The notes under the pieces are model-generated. The model had not been told where the DNA came from. It did not search any database and saw only the letters and a program-made list of their open reading frames with translations. The translations under genes were made by a program, and so were the position numbers. A stretch of DNA of 13,221 bases from Pseudoflavonifractor sp964504285 (GTDB lineage: Bacteria > Bacillota > Clostridia > Oscillospirales > Oscillospiraceae), in NCBI GenBank assembly GCA_964504285.1, contig CAZDDZ010000079.1:1-13221 (forward strand). The letters run 5' to 3'. Positions 1-5,717 of this stretch are shown here, one piece after another; position 1 is the first letter of the stretch, and the number at the start of each line of letters is the position of its first letter.

Positions 1-186
1 GTCAAGCTGGCCGAGAGCGGCAAGCTGCCCATTGACGAGACATACATATGCTGGCTCAAGGACAACAAAATTCAGGCCATCGCGATTATCGGGGCAGTTA
101 TCTTCGGCGTCTCCCTGGCCCTGTGGCCCCTGGAGAAGAAAGAAGAACTGCCTCCCGACCCGTGCCGGGGGTATGAGGCGGTATAG
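1..186 (+). CDS. C-terminal end of an unrecognised membrane protein (5' end outside window)
   Basis: Frame 1 is open from the first base to a TAG at 184-186 and gives the last 61 residues of a protein whose start lies outside the window. The fragment has a polar stretch (KLAESGKLPIDETYICWLKD), then one hydrophobic segment at about residues 27-45 (starting IQAIAIIGAVIFGVSLAL) that looks like a membrane helix, then a charged, proline-rich tail ending CRGYEAV. The positive and negative charges around the helix do not settle its topology. I do not recognise the family and assign no function. A strong terminator begins about 20 bp after the stop, so this is the last gene of its transcript. It converges on the psuK-psuG operon. 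Confidence 0.6.
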   Translation, partial: VKLAESGKLPIDETYICWLKDNKIQAIAIIGAVIFGVSLALWPLEKKEELPPDPCRGYEAV

Positions 187-205
187 CAAAGGGGCTTAGT
201 CTGTG

Positions 206-246
206 AAAAAACCCGGCCGGTGCGTATAGCATCGGCCGGGTTTTGC
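206..246. terminator. Bidirectional intrinsic terminator between converging genes
   Basis: AAAACCCGGCCG (208-219) is perfectly complementary to CGGCCGGGTTTT (233-244), giving a 12-bp stem with a 13-nt loop. The A run on the left arm and T run on the right make it usable from both strands. It would serve the upstream membrane-protein gene on the plus strand and psuG on the minus strand, whose stop is at 293. Confidence 0.9.
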
Positions 247-292
247 GCGTACTTCCGATAAACGGGGAAAGAAGAGGCTATGAATACGGTTC

Positions 293-1219
293 TTACTTGT
301 CCAGCTTTGCCAGGGCCACGGCAGTTTGAGCGGCCACGCGGGCGTTGTTGAATACCAGCTGAATGTTGCTTTCCAGACTGTCGCCGCCGGTGAGCTCCTT
401 TACCTTAGCCAGCAGGAAGGGGGTGGTCTCCTTGCCGTGGATGCCCTTCGACTTGGCTTCGCTGATGGCCTGGTCGATGGCCTTACCGATCACCTCGGCA
501 TCCATGGCGTATTCCTCGGGGATGGGATTGGTCACCAGCATACCGCTCTTCAGTCCCAGCGCCTGCCCGGCGTGGAAAGCGGCGGCCAGTTCCTCAGGTG
601 TGTTAATCTGATAGTCCACGGAGAAGCCGCTCTTGCGGGTGTAGAAGGCGGGCAGCTCCTTGGTGCCGAAGCCGATAACAGGCACGCCCTTGGTCTCCAA
701 ATACTCCAGGGTGAGACCCAGATCCAGAATGGACTTGGCGCCTGCGCAGACCACCATCACAGGGGTCTGACCCAGCTCCTCCAGGTCGGCGGAAATATCC
801 ATGGTGGTCTCAGCCCCGCGGTGTACGCCGCCAATTCCGCCGGTGGCAAAAATCCGGATGCCTGCCATGTGAGCGATCATCATGGTGGAGGCAACGGTGG
901 TGGCTCCGTCCTCACCCCGGGTGGCCAGCACCGCCAGGTCGCGGCGGCTGGCCTTGATGACGGAGAGCCCCTTCTTGCCCAGATACTCGATTTCCTCGTC
1001 GGTAAGGCCGGCCTTCAGTTGGCCGCCGATGACGGCAACCGTGGCGGGCACGGCGCCGTTCTCGCGAATGATGGCGTTTACCTTCAGGGCGGTCTCCACA
1101 TTCTGGGGATAGGGCATGCCGTGGGAGATGATGGTGGACTCCAGGGCTACCACGGGCTTACCCGCGGCAAGGGCGGCGGCGACCTCGGGGGCCACGTCCA
1201 GATACTTGTTGAGAGACAT
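293..1219 (-). CDS. psuG: Pseudouridine-5'-phosphate glycosidase PsuG
   Basis: PsuG reversibly splits pseudouridine 5'-phosphate into uracil and ribose 5-phosphate in the cytoplasm, breaking a C-C glycosidic bond with help from a metal ion. The 308-residue protein matches the family length (about 310). Family landmarks are visible: VALESTIISHG (Glu27), Lys89, the GGIGGVHRGAETTMDIS loop (Asp141, metal ligand), CAGAKSILDL (Lys162, the lysine that forms the ring-opened sugar adduct) and FNNARVAAQ near the end (Asn285 just before). Each of these residues sits four positions before the numbering I recall for the E. coli enzyme (31, 93, 145, 166, 289). A TTG lies five codons upstream at 1234, but GGAGG sits 8 nt before the ATG at 1219, so that ATG is the start. 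It follows psuK by 52 bp and is the second gene of the operon. Confidence 0.95.
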   Translation of the reverse strand: MSLNKYLDVAPEVAAALAAGKPVVALESTIISHGMPYPQNVETALKVNAIIRENGAVPATVAVIGGQLKAGLTDEEIEYLGKKGLSVIKASRRDLAVLATRGEDGATTVASTMMIAHMAGIRIFATGGIGGVHRGAETTMDISADLEELGQTPVMVVCAGAKSILDLGLTLEYLETKGVPVIGFGTKELPAFYTRKSGFSVDYQINTPEELAAAFHAGQALGLKSGMLVTNPIPEEYAMDAEVIGKAIDQAISEAKSKGIHGKETTPFLLAKVKELTGGDSLESNIQLVFNNARVAAQTAVALAKLDK

Positions 1220-1251
1220 ATTGTTTACCTCCAAATATTTTTATATTACAT

Positions 1252-1275
1252 GGCGGGGGCAAGCCCCTGCCCTAC
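1252..1275 (-). repeat. GTAGGG-type palindromic repeat, copy 1 (in psuK-psuG junction)
   Basis: GGCGGGGGC (1252-1260) and GCCCCTGCC (1263-1271) form a 9-bp stem with one mismatch and a 2-nt loop, followed by the conserved end CCCTAC (1270-1275), which reads GTAGGG on the minus strand. The psuK stop codon TAG lies inside this GTAGGG. It resembles copies at 2847-2873 and 3046-3071. In the psuKG mRNA it would form a small hairpin between the two genes. Confidence 0.6.
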
Positions 1276-2345
1276 ATGCGGCTTTTTACTAAATCTGCGC
1301 TTATGCTGGGGTTGATGGTTTCCACGCCCTCCATGGCGATGGCGGAGGCGGCCAGGCCAGCCTGGGCGGTATTCTCCAGGTCGGTGCCCTCCAGATAGGC
1401 CCAGGCCAGGGCGGCCATGAAGGCGTCGCCGCAGCCGGTGGTGTTCACCATGTCACCCTTGACGCAGGGCAGATGCAGATGGCGCTCTTGGTCGGCGGCG
1501 TACACCCCGTCGCCTCCCAGGCTGATAAACACCCGGCGCAGACCGGTATTCAGCAGGGCGTCGGCGGCTTTGGCTAGGCTCTTCTCGTCGCTAATGGTCA
1601 CGCCAGAGAGAAGCTCGGCCTCCATGCGGTTGGGCTTGAGTGTGTGGAGCTTACCGAGTACCTCCCTGAGCTTTACCGCTTTCACAGTGGAGACCGGGTC
1701 GGCGAAGATGGGGGCCTTTACGTTGGCGCAGAGCCAGAGAATGCTCTCCACGGGGATGTTGGTATCCACCACCACCAGCTGTGCGTTGTCCAGCAGAGCG
1801 CGGCGGGACTGGAGATAGGCGGGGGTAACATGGTCAAAAATCTCCATATCGTTGAGGGCCAGCTCCATATCCCCGTCAGGCCCGGAGATAAAGAGATAGG
1901 TAGAGGTGGCTGCGCCGGGTACGGGGAGGGCCTGGGAAATGTCGATGCCCAGCTCCCCGCAGGAGGCCGCCACAGCATGGGAGAACTCGTCGTCCCCCAG
2001 GGCGGTGAGGAAGCGCACATCCAGCCCTAGCAGGCTCATGTTGTGAGCGATGTTTCGCCCCACACCACCCAGAGAGATGCGCACCTTGCCCGGATTGGAA
2101 TCCCGTGGAACCAGCCGAGCCAGGGCTCGCCCGCCGATGTCCTTTGTAATGCCGCCCACCACTACCGCGTAAGAGGCCGAGCGGAGCACATAGCCCTTGC
2201 CGGCGATGTAGCCCTTCTTCATCAGGTTGGAGATATGCACTGCTACCGAGCTGCGGGTAATGCCCAGGCGGTTTGCTAAATCCTGCTGGGCAATCATGGG
2301 GTCTGCCTCAATGAGCTTTAAAAGCTCCCGTTCCCGCTGGGTCAA
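1272..2345 (-). CDS. psuK: Pseudouridine kinase, PfkB family, with N-terminal winged-helix domain
   Basis: This kinase phosphorylates pseudouridine at the 5' position with ATP, supplying the substrate of PsuG next door. The 357 residues fall in two parts. Residues 1-55 form a helix-turn-helix domain (LANRLGITRSSVAVHISNL, then a GYIAGKGYVL wing). Residues about 58-345 form a PfkB/ribokinase fold, with the early glycine motif SLGGVGRNIAHN and the signature NTTGCGDAF at 301-309, whose Asp307 is the catalytic base. E. coli PsuK lacks the HTH, while its sugar-kinase paralogue YeiI has one, so the substrate call rests mainly on the psuG neighbour. The start is TTG at 2345, because AGGAGG stands 7 nt upstream and no better codon is near. 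The HTH suggests autoregulation, which is inference. No pseudouridine transporter is visible beside it. Confidence 0.85.
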   Translation of the reverse strand: MTQRERELLKLIEADPMIAQQDLANRLGITRSSVAVHISNLMKKGYIAGKGYVLRSASYAVVVGGITKDIGGRALARLVPRDSNPGKVRISLGGVGRNIAHNMSLLGLDVRFLTALGDDEFSHAVAASCGELGIDISQALPVPGAATSTYLFISGPDGDMELALNDMEIFDHVTPAYLQSRRALLDNAQLVVVDTNIPVESILWLCANVKAPIFADPVSTVKAVKLREVLGKLHTLKPNRMEAELLSGVTISDEKSLAKAADALLNTGLRRVFISLGGDGVYAADQERHLHLPCVKGDMVNTTGCGDAFMAALAWAYLEGTDLENTAQAGLAASAIAMEGVETINPSISADLVKSRM

Positions 2346-2391
2346 AGAACCACCTCCTAAGTATTTGCTTAAGAAACGAACTTGTGCTTAT

Positions 2392-2420
2392 AAAATAGCA
2401 CTTGGGCGTGGAGATGTCAA
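2392..2420 (-). promoter_or_regulatory. psuKG promoter with overlapping inverted repeat
   Basis: On the minus strand TTGACA (2415-2420) and TATTTT (2392-2397) are separated by 17 bp, a near-consensus sigma-A promoter about 45 bp before the psuK start. The inverted repeat GTGCT (2384-2388) / AGCAC (2397-2401) overlaps the -10 box and would suit a repressor site, possibly for the HTH domain of PsuK. Confidence 0.75.
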
Positions 2421-2480
2421 GGGGAAGCAAGGTAAAAATAAAAAGCGGCGGATGGTGCGTGCGTTGACCTGTTCTGGAAC

Positions 2481-2509
2481 TGGACAAGGACGGCTGAGAC
2501 AGTTATACT
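2481..2509 (+). promoter_or_regulatory. Promoter of the small membrane-protein gene
   Basis: TGGACA (2481-2486) and TATACT (2504-2509) are 17 bp apart, each one base from consensus. Transcription would begin near 2516. That is downstream of the ATG at 2511 and so favours the ATG at 2532 as the start of the next gene. Confidence 0.65.
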
Positions 2510-2531
2510 GATGGCGAAAGGGTGTGCGGAG

Positions 2532-2822
2532 ATGACCATAGAAATTTTTATGCTGCTGGTTTGTGTTCCACTGGGACTGGCGGCAATCTGCGGGGTTACA
2601 CAGGGGATGCTGACAGTTAAGTTGAAGGGTGAAACCTTGCGCGCCGCGCTGCTGGGGCTGATTCCAGCCATCTGTACGCTGGTGACGTTCTATGCACTGC
2701 TGAGAGTTCTGTCGGGGCACGGCTGGAACACGATGGAGTGGAGCGTTTATTTGATATGGGCTGCTGCCGCTCTTGTTGGCACGTTGCTCGGCTGGCTGAT
2801 GGGGAAAAAAATCAAAATTTAA
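2532..2822 (+). CDS. Small three-helix membrane protein, unrecognised
   Basis: A 96-residue hydrophobic protein with three predicted membrane helices: about residues 3-24 (starting EIFMLLVCVPLGLAAI), 38-62 (AALLGLIPAICTLVTFYALL) and 71-91 (VYLIWAAAALVGTLLGWLMG), and a basic end GKKIKI. Short loops follow each helix, with KLKGET between the first two. I do not recognise the family. An in-frame ATG at 2511 lies only 2 nt past the -10 box and has no ribosome site, so I place the start at 2532, where GAAAGG lies about 10 nt upstream. It has its own promoter and is divergent from psuK. No clear terminator follows, only the repeat-rich region. A link to pseudouridine uptake is conceivable from position but nothing in the sequence supports it. 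Confidence 0.65.
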   Translation: MTIEIFMLLVCVPLGLAAICGVTQGMLTVKLKGETLRAALLGLIPAICTLVTFYALLRVLSGHGWNTMEWSVYLIWAAAALVGTLLGWLMGKKIKI

Positions 2823-2846
2823 TGCAAGTTTACCGCCAAGCCCTTC

Positions 2847-2873
2847 GTAGGGCGCGGATTCCCAGACGCGCCG
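2847..2873 (+). repeat. GTAGGG-type palindromic repeat, copy 2
   Basis: GTAGGG (2847-2852) runs into GGCGCG (2851-2856), which pairs with CGCGCC (2867-2872) across a 10-nt loop. Read on the minus strand it begins GGCGCG and ends CGCCCTAC, the same frame of conserved ends as the copies at 1252-1275 and 3046-3071, with different arms. Confidence 0.55.
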
Positions 2874-3045
2874 TCCCCCTTACAAGGTTACAGTGCCTGC
2901 CAGGGTATAGCGGTTCTGCCGCACCGATGGCGGCGTTGTTTGCACCCCTTAAATTGCTGGCGCTGACAGGTTACCGTGTGAATCGATAGTGGCAGCAAGG
3001 AGCGGTAGCGACACCAATTGGACGGATGGCCAGAAAAGGGGCAAC

Positions 3046-3071
3046 GGCGGGCGCACAGTGTGCGCCCCTAC
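3046..3071 (-). repeat. GTAGGG-type palindromic repeat, copy 3
   Basis: GGGCGCAC (3049-3056), loop AGT, GTGCGCCC (3060-3067) form a perfect 8-bp stem, preceded by GGC and followed by CTAC. The outer bases match copy 1 (GGCGGG at the start, CCCTAC at the end), while the arms differ but stay complementary. Confidence 0.6.
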
Positions 3072-3142
3072 AAAGGGCACTACTTGAATCGTACCGCCGC
3101 CATGGACTTATGGGGTTCGGGGTCGCAACCCCGACGGACTTT

Positions 3143-3171
3143 GGTTACTTTCCTCCGCTCGGAAAGTAACC
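3143..3171. repeat. Perfect 11-bp hairpin in intergenic DNA
   Basis: GGTTACTTTCC (3143-3153) and GGAAAGTAACC (3161-3171) are exact complements around a 7-nt loop. There is no T run after it, so it is not a normal terminator. It sits next to the TCGGGGT/ACCCCGA hairpin (3117-3134), and the two may belong to one larger interspersed element. Confidence 0.6.
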
Positions 3172-3317
3172 CGCCGGAGGCATAACAAGGTAACAATGAG
3201 ATAGAGATAAGCGTGGAAGAAGAAAGGGGAAACGGATTGCTCACCAGTGTGCGCCCTGGTTCGGAATGGCAGTTGCGCTCAATTGGCTAAAAGATTACCC
3301 CGCCAAGAAAAGAATAC

Positions 3318-3346
3318 TTGTAAAATCACTGAAACTTCCCTATAAT
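3318..3346 (+). promoter_or_regulatory. asnS promoter
   Basis: TTGTAA (3318-3323) and a perfect TATAAT (3341-3346) are 17 bp apart, about 40 bp before the asnS start. The leader is too short for a T-box, so asnS here does not appear to be controlled by tRNA-sensing attenuation. Confidence 0.75.
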
Positions 3347-3388
3347 ATATAACAATTATGCAAAACCAAAAGAGAGAGGGAAATTCCA

Positions 3389-4783
3389 GTGAAACGAACC
3401 ACAATTGCGCAGCTTTTCGCCGACCAGGGCGCCTTTGGCGGCAAGACGGTTACCGTCTGCGGCTGGGCGCGCACCATTCGGGACATGAAGACCTTTGGCT
3501 TCATTGAGCTCAACGACGGCTCCTGCTTCAAAAACCTCCAGGTCGTCTTTGAGGACGGCGTGGTAGATAACTTTAAGGACATTGCTCACCAGAATGTGGG
3601 CACCGCCTTCGCGGTTACCGGCACCATCGTCCTCACCCCCGAGGCCAAGCAGCCCCTGGAAATTAAGGCTGCCTCCGTGGTGATTGAGGGCCCCTCCGCC
3701 CCCGAGTACCCCCTGCAAAAGAAGCGCCACAGCGTGGAGTATCTGCGCACGATTGCACACCTGCGCCCCCGCACCAACCTGTTCTCGGCTGCCTACCGGG
3801 TGCGTTCGGTGGCTGCCCACGCCATTCACACCTTCTTCCAGGAGCAGGGATTTGTTTACGTTCACACCCCCATCATTACCGCCAGCGACTGCGAGGGTGC
3901 GGGTGAGATGTTCAAGGTCACCACACTGGACATGGAGAACCCGCCCAAGAACGAGGACGGCACCGTTGATTACAGCCAGGACTTCTTTGGCAAGCCCGCC
4001 AACCTTACGGTTTCCGGTCAGCTCAACGCCGAGAACTTTGCCATGGCCTTTGGCGATGTGTACACCTTTGGCCCCACCTTCCGGGCCGAAAAATCCAACA
4101 CCACCCGCCACGCCGCCGAGTTCTGGATGATTGAGCCGGAAATGGCCTTTTGTGACCTCTCGGGCTATATGGACAACGCTGAGGCTATGATTAAATTTGT
4201 CATTAAGACCGTTGTGGAGAAGTGCCCCGACGAGCTGGCATTTTTTAACTCCTTTGTGGATCAGGGTCTTATGGAGCGCCTCGAGCATGTGGCAACCTCG
4301 GACTTCGCCCGGGTGACCTATACCGAGGCGGTGGAAATATTGAAGAACTCGGGCGTAAAGTTCGAGTACAAGGCGGAGTGGGGTGTCGACCTCCAGACCG
4401 AGCACGAGCGCTACCTCACCGAGCAGCACTTTAAAAAGCCGGTCTTTGTCACCGACTACCCCAAGGAAATCAAGGCGTTTTATATGCGCATGAACGACGA
4501 CGGAAAGACCGTTGCCGCAGCCGACTGTCTGGTGCCCGGCATTGGGGAGCTCATCGGCGGCAGTCAGCGTGAGGAGCGACTGGAGCTGCTGGAGAGCCGC
4601 ATCAGGGAGATGGGTATGGATCCGGAGGACTACTGGTGGTACCTGGATTTGCGTCGTTACGGCGGTTGCAGGCACGCGGGCTACGGCATGGGCTTTGAGC
4701 GCATGGTTATGTACCTCACCGGTATTGGCAACATCCGCGATGTTCTGCCCCACCCCCGCACCGTGGGCAGTGCAGACTTCTAA
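3389..4783 (+). CDS. asnS: Asparagine--tRNA ligase
   Basis: This cytoplasmic class IIb synthetase activates asparagine with ATP and charges tRNA-Asn. Its 464 residues match the bacterial family (466 in E. coli). The N-terminal OB fold that reads the anticodon spans about residues 15-110 (VTVCGWARTIRDMKTFGFIEL). The catalytic core follows, with motif 2 at about 231-252 (FRAEKSNTTRHAAEFWMIEP) and motif 3 from 431, GYGMGFERMVMYLTGIGNIR, with its invariant arginine at 438. TTRHAAEFWMIEPEM fits AsnRS better than AspRS. The start is GTG at 3389, with GAGGG 8 nt upstream. The gene stands alone with its own promoter and a strong terminator. Confidence 0.97.
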   Translation: MKRTTIAQLFADQGAFGGKTVTVCGWARTIRDMKTFGFIELNDGSCFKNLQVVFEDGVVDNFKDIAHQNVGTAFAVTGTIVLTPEAKQPLEIKAASVVIEGPSAPEYPLQKKRHSVEYLRTIAHLRPRTNLFSAAYRVRSVAAHAIHTFFQEQGFVYVHTPIITASDCEGAGEMFKVTTLDMENPPKNEDGTVDYSQDFFGKPANLTVSGQLNAENFAMAFGDVYTFGPTFRAEKSNTTRHAAEFWMIEPEMAFCDLSGYMDNAEAMIKFVIKTVVEKCPDELAFFNSFVDQGLMERLEHVATSDFARVTYTEAVEILKNSGVKFEYKAEWGVDLQTEHERYLTEQHFKKPVFVTDYPKEIKAFYMRMNDDGKTVAAADCLVPGIGELIGGSQREERLELLESRIREMGMDPEDYWWYLDLRRYGGCRHAGYGMGFERMVMYLTGIGNIRDVLPHPRTVGSADF

Positions 4784-4787
4784 GAAT

Positions 4788-4829
4788 AAAAAATGGTTGA
4801 CCGGCAGAAATGCCGGTCAACCATTTTTT
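4788..4829 (+). terminator. asnS terminator, 19-bp perfect stem
   Basis: An A run plus TGGTTGACCGGCA (4788-4806), loop GAAA, then TGCCGGTCAACCA plus six T (4811-4829) form a perfect 19-bp stem, starting 5 nt after the asnS stop. The A and T runs make it potentially bidirectional. Confidence 0.95.
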
Positions 4830-4894
4830 ATGGGCAAATCCCGGAAAACCGGTGAACTACTAAGAATCGCGCCCTCTATAAACCGACGCAGCCG

Positions 4895-5012
4895 AAAGGC
4901 TTAGTCCCACGAATGGGACAATATACGAACAGTTGTTCTAAAAAATTCCCTTAGGTGTATTGCACTCTGGAAGCAGAGGTGTTATTCTAAGTGGGTGATG
5001 GAACAACAGTTC
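4895..5012. other. Structured gene-free segment bounded by two GAAC-N4-GTTC sites
   Basis: Between the asnS terminator and the tRNA terminator there is no gene. The segment holds AGCC-gaaa-GGCT and GTCCCA-cgaa-TGGGAC (4904-4919) mini-hairpins, then GAACAGTTGTTC (4927-4938) and GAACAACAGTTC (5001-5012). Both sites fit the Gram-positive LexA core GAAC-N4-GTTC. They can also pair with each other at 11 of 12 positions, enclosing CCCTTAG / CTAAGTGGG and a terminal GCACTCTG-gaag-CAGAGGTG hairpin. So it may be a structured RNA or paired operator sites; the sequence does not decide. No open frame with a ribosome site starts nearby. Confidence 0.4.
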
Positions 5013-5025
5013 TATAAAAAGACGA

Positions 5026-5066
5026 GCCAAACAAAAGAAAACGGCTATCCCTAAGGATAACCGTTT
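5026..5066 (-). terminator. Terminator of the tRNA-Thr/tRNA-Tyr transcript
   Basis: AAACGG-c-TATCC (5039-5050), loop CTAA, GGATA-a-CCGTTT (5055-5066) form a stem with one internal mismatch. On the minus strand the stem is followed by a T-rich tract (TTTTCTTTTGTTT). It begins 4 nt after the CCA end of tRNA-Tyr. Confidence 0.8.
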
Positions 5067-5069
5067 CTA

Positions 5070-5154
5070 TGGTGGAGGAGGGTGGATTCGAACCACCGAA
5101 GCGAGACGCAACAGATTTACAGTCTGCCCCCTTTGGCCACTCGGGAACTCCTCC
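5070..5154 (-). tRNA. tRNA-Tyr (anticodon GTA)
   Basis: On the minus strand the gene begins GGAGGAG, pairing with CTCCTCC at the other end, and has an encoded CCA (5070-5072). The anticodon loop CTGTAAA puts GTA at 5120-5118. The long variable arm is that of a class II tRNA, as expected for bacterial tRNA-Tyr. The T loop GGTTCGAATCC is intact. Length is 85 nt including CCA. It lies 13 bp after tRNA-Thr in the same transcript. Confidence 0.95.
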
Positions 5155-5167
5155 ATATTTCATTCCG

Positions 5168-5243
5168 TGGAGCTGGTGGACGGACTCGAACCCCCGACCT
5201 GCTGATTACAAATCAGCTGCTCTACCAACTGAGCTACACCAGC
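5168..5243 (-). tRNA. tRNA-Thr (anticodon TGT)
   Basis: On the minus strand GCTGGTG (from 5243) pairs with CACCAGC, with discriminator T and encoded CCA (5168-5170). The D arm (TAGCTCAGTTGGTAGAGCA), the anticodon stem-loop with TTTGTAA (anticodon TGT, threonine) and the T arm (GGGGGTTCGAGTCC) are all standard. Length is 76 nt including CCA. It is the first tRNA of the two-gene transcript. Confidence 0.95.
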
Positions 5244-5269
5244 GTTTCAGCTCGTCCACAGCGAAGTTT

Positions 5270-5298
5270 ATTCTACCAGAAGGGAGGCGCTTTGTCAA
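5270..5298 (-). promoter_or_regulatory. tRNA operon promoter
   Basis: On the minus strand TTGACA (5293-5298), a 17-bp spacer and TAGAAT (5270-5275) form a near-perfect sigma-A promoter about 27 bp before tRNA-Thr. Its -35 box overlaps the proposed TTG start (5292-5294) of the divergent zinc-ribbon gene. Confidence 0.85.
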
Positions 5299-5717
5299 CC
5301 ATAAATCACGAACAAAAGACAAAAAATTTTCAAAACCCGCTGCGGGATGGTCAGCAGGAGCGACCTGCGGCCTGGTGCCGCAACTGTCGGGGGGAAATTT
5401 ACCCCCTGGAAGCGGAGAAGGACGGCACGTTTTGTCCCCAATGCGGGCAGGAGAGAAAAAACAAGAGGAAAAGGAAGCGGGAAATGACCCTAATTGAGCT
5501 ATCAAAAGAATACCGGGCCCAGGCCCAAGTCCTGCGGGTAAGGATTACCCAGTTGCAGGAGCAGTGCGCAGACATCGAAAACGACGTGGAGCGCCTCTGC
5601 ATGGACGACCGCATTAAAATGCTGGAGACCATGTGGCGGGAAACCAGAGACCTGGCGGTATTTACGGAACGATATTATGACTGGGGGTATCGGCGCAATG
5701 CCAAATACACGATATAG
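5292..5717 (+). CDS. Zinc-ribbon and helical protein encoded with a sigma-like protein
   Basis: No named family is recognised. The 141-residue frame has a zinc ribbon with C29-x2-C32 and C48-x2-C51 (WCRNC, FCPQCG), a very basic linker (RKNKRKRKRE, 55-64), then a mostly helical, probably coiled-coil region (about 66-125: ELSKEYRAQAQVLRVRITQL and onward) ending RRNAKYTI. I recall the helical part as a type of short protein often encoded just before small sigma-like genes in clostridia. TTG at 5292 has AGGGAGG only 4 nt upstream. A good alternative is the ATG at 5484 with AAGGA 8 nt upstream, which would give a 77-residue protein without the zinc ribbon. I prefer the long form because four well-spaced cysteines in frame are unlikely by chance. 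The open frame also continues upstream through the tRNA genes, and that part is not coding. The end overlaps the next gene by 20 bp. Confidence 0.55.
   Translation: MSTINHEQKTKNFQNPLRDGQQERPAAWCRNCRGEIYPLEAEKDGTFCPQCGQERKNKRKRKREMTLIELSKEYRAQAQVLRVRITQLQEQCADIENDVERLCMDDRIKMLETMWRETRDLAVFTERYYDWGYRRNAKYTI

Larger units (their letters stand above)
2823..3388. other. Gene-free stretch with several palindromic repeats, then the asnS promoter
   Basis: No reading frame here has a ribosome site and a protein-like composition. It holds two GTAGGG-type repeats (2847-2873 and 3046-3071), a hairpin TCGGGGT/ACCCCGA at 3117-3134, and an 11-bp perfect hairpin at 3143-3171. The last 70 bp carry the asnS promoter. 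I see nothing interpretable in 2875-3045 or 3172-3300. Confidence 0.6.

Noticed and set aside
326..1315. 329-residue open frame on the plus strand opposite psuG
   Set aside because: It is antisense to a clearly identified enzyme, is low in complexity and Gly/His-rich, and runs through the intergenic repeat.
2774..2790. TTGGCACGTTGCTCGG as a sigma-54 promoter
   Set aside because: TGGCAC and TTGC are too close together for the required -24/-12 spacing, and the match lies inside a coding region.
2738..2989. Plus-strand frame overlapping the end of the small membrane-protein gene
   Set aside because: It is an out-of-frame shadow that continues into repeat DNA, with no ribosome site.
3180..3200. 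CATAACAAGGTAACA resembling the 3' end of 16S rRNA
   Set aside because: The match is only about a dozen bases, and the surrounding sequence is not rRNA.
3347..3388. T-box leader for asnS
   Set aside because: The promoter leaves only about 35-40 nt of leader, too short for a T-box, and no specifier loop, T-box sequence or antiterminator is present.
3356..4753. 465-residue open frame on the minus strand opposite asnS
   Set aside because: It mirrors asnS codon bias, shows no recognisable domain and has no promoter or ribosome site of its own.
5069..5291. Open frames running through tRNA-Tyr and tRNA-Thr on the plus strand
   Set aside because: The sequence is fully explained by two tRNA genes on the other strand. 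MDSNHRS- and GGRTRTPDL-type peptides are the usual false translation of antisense tRNA.
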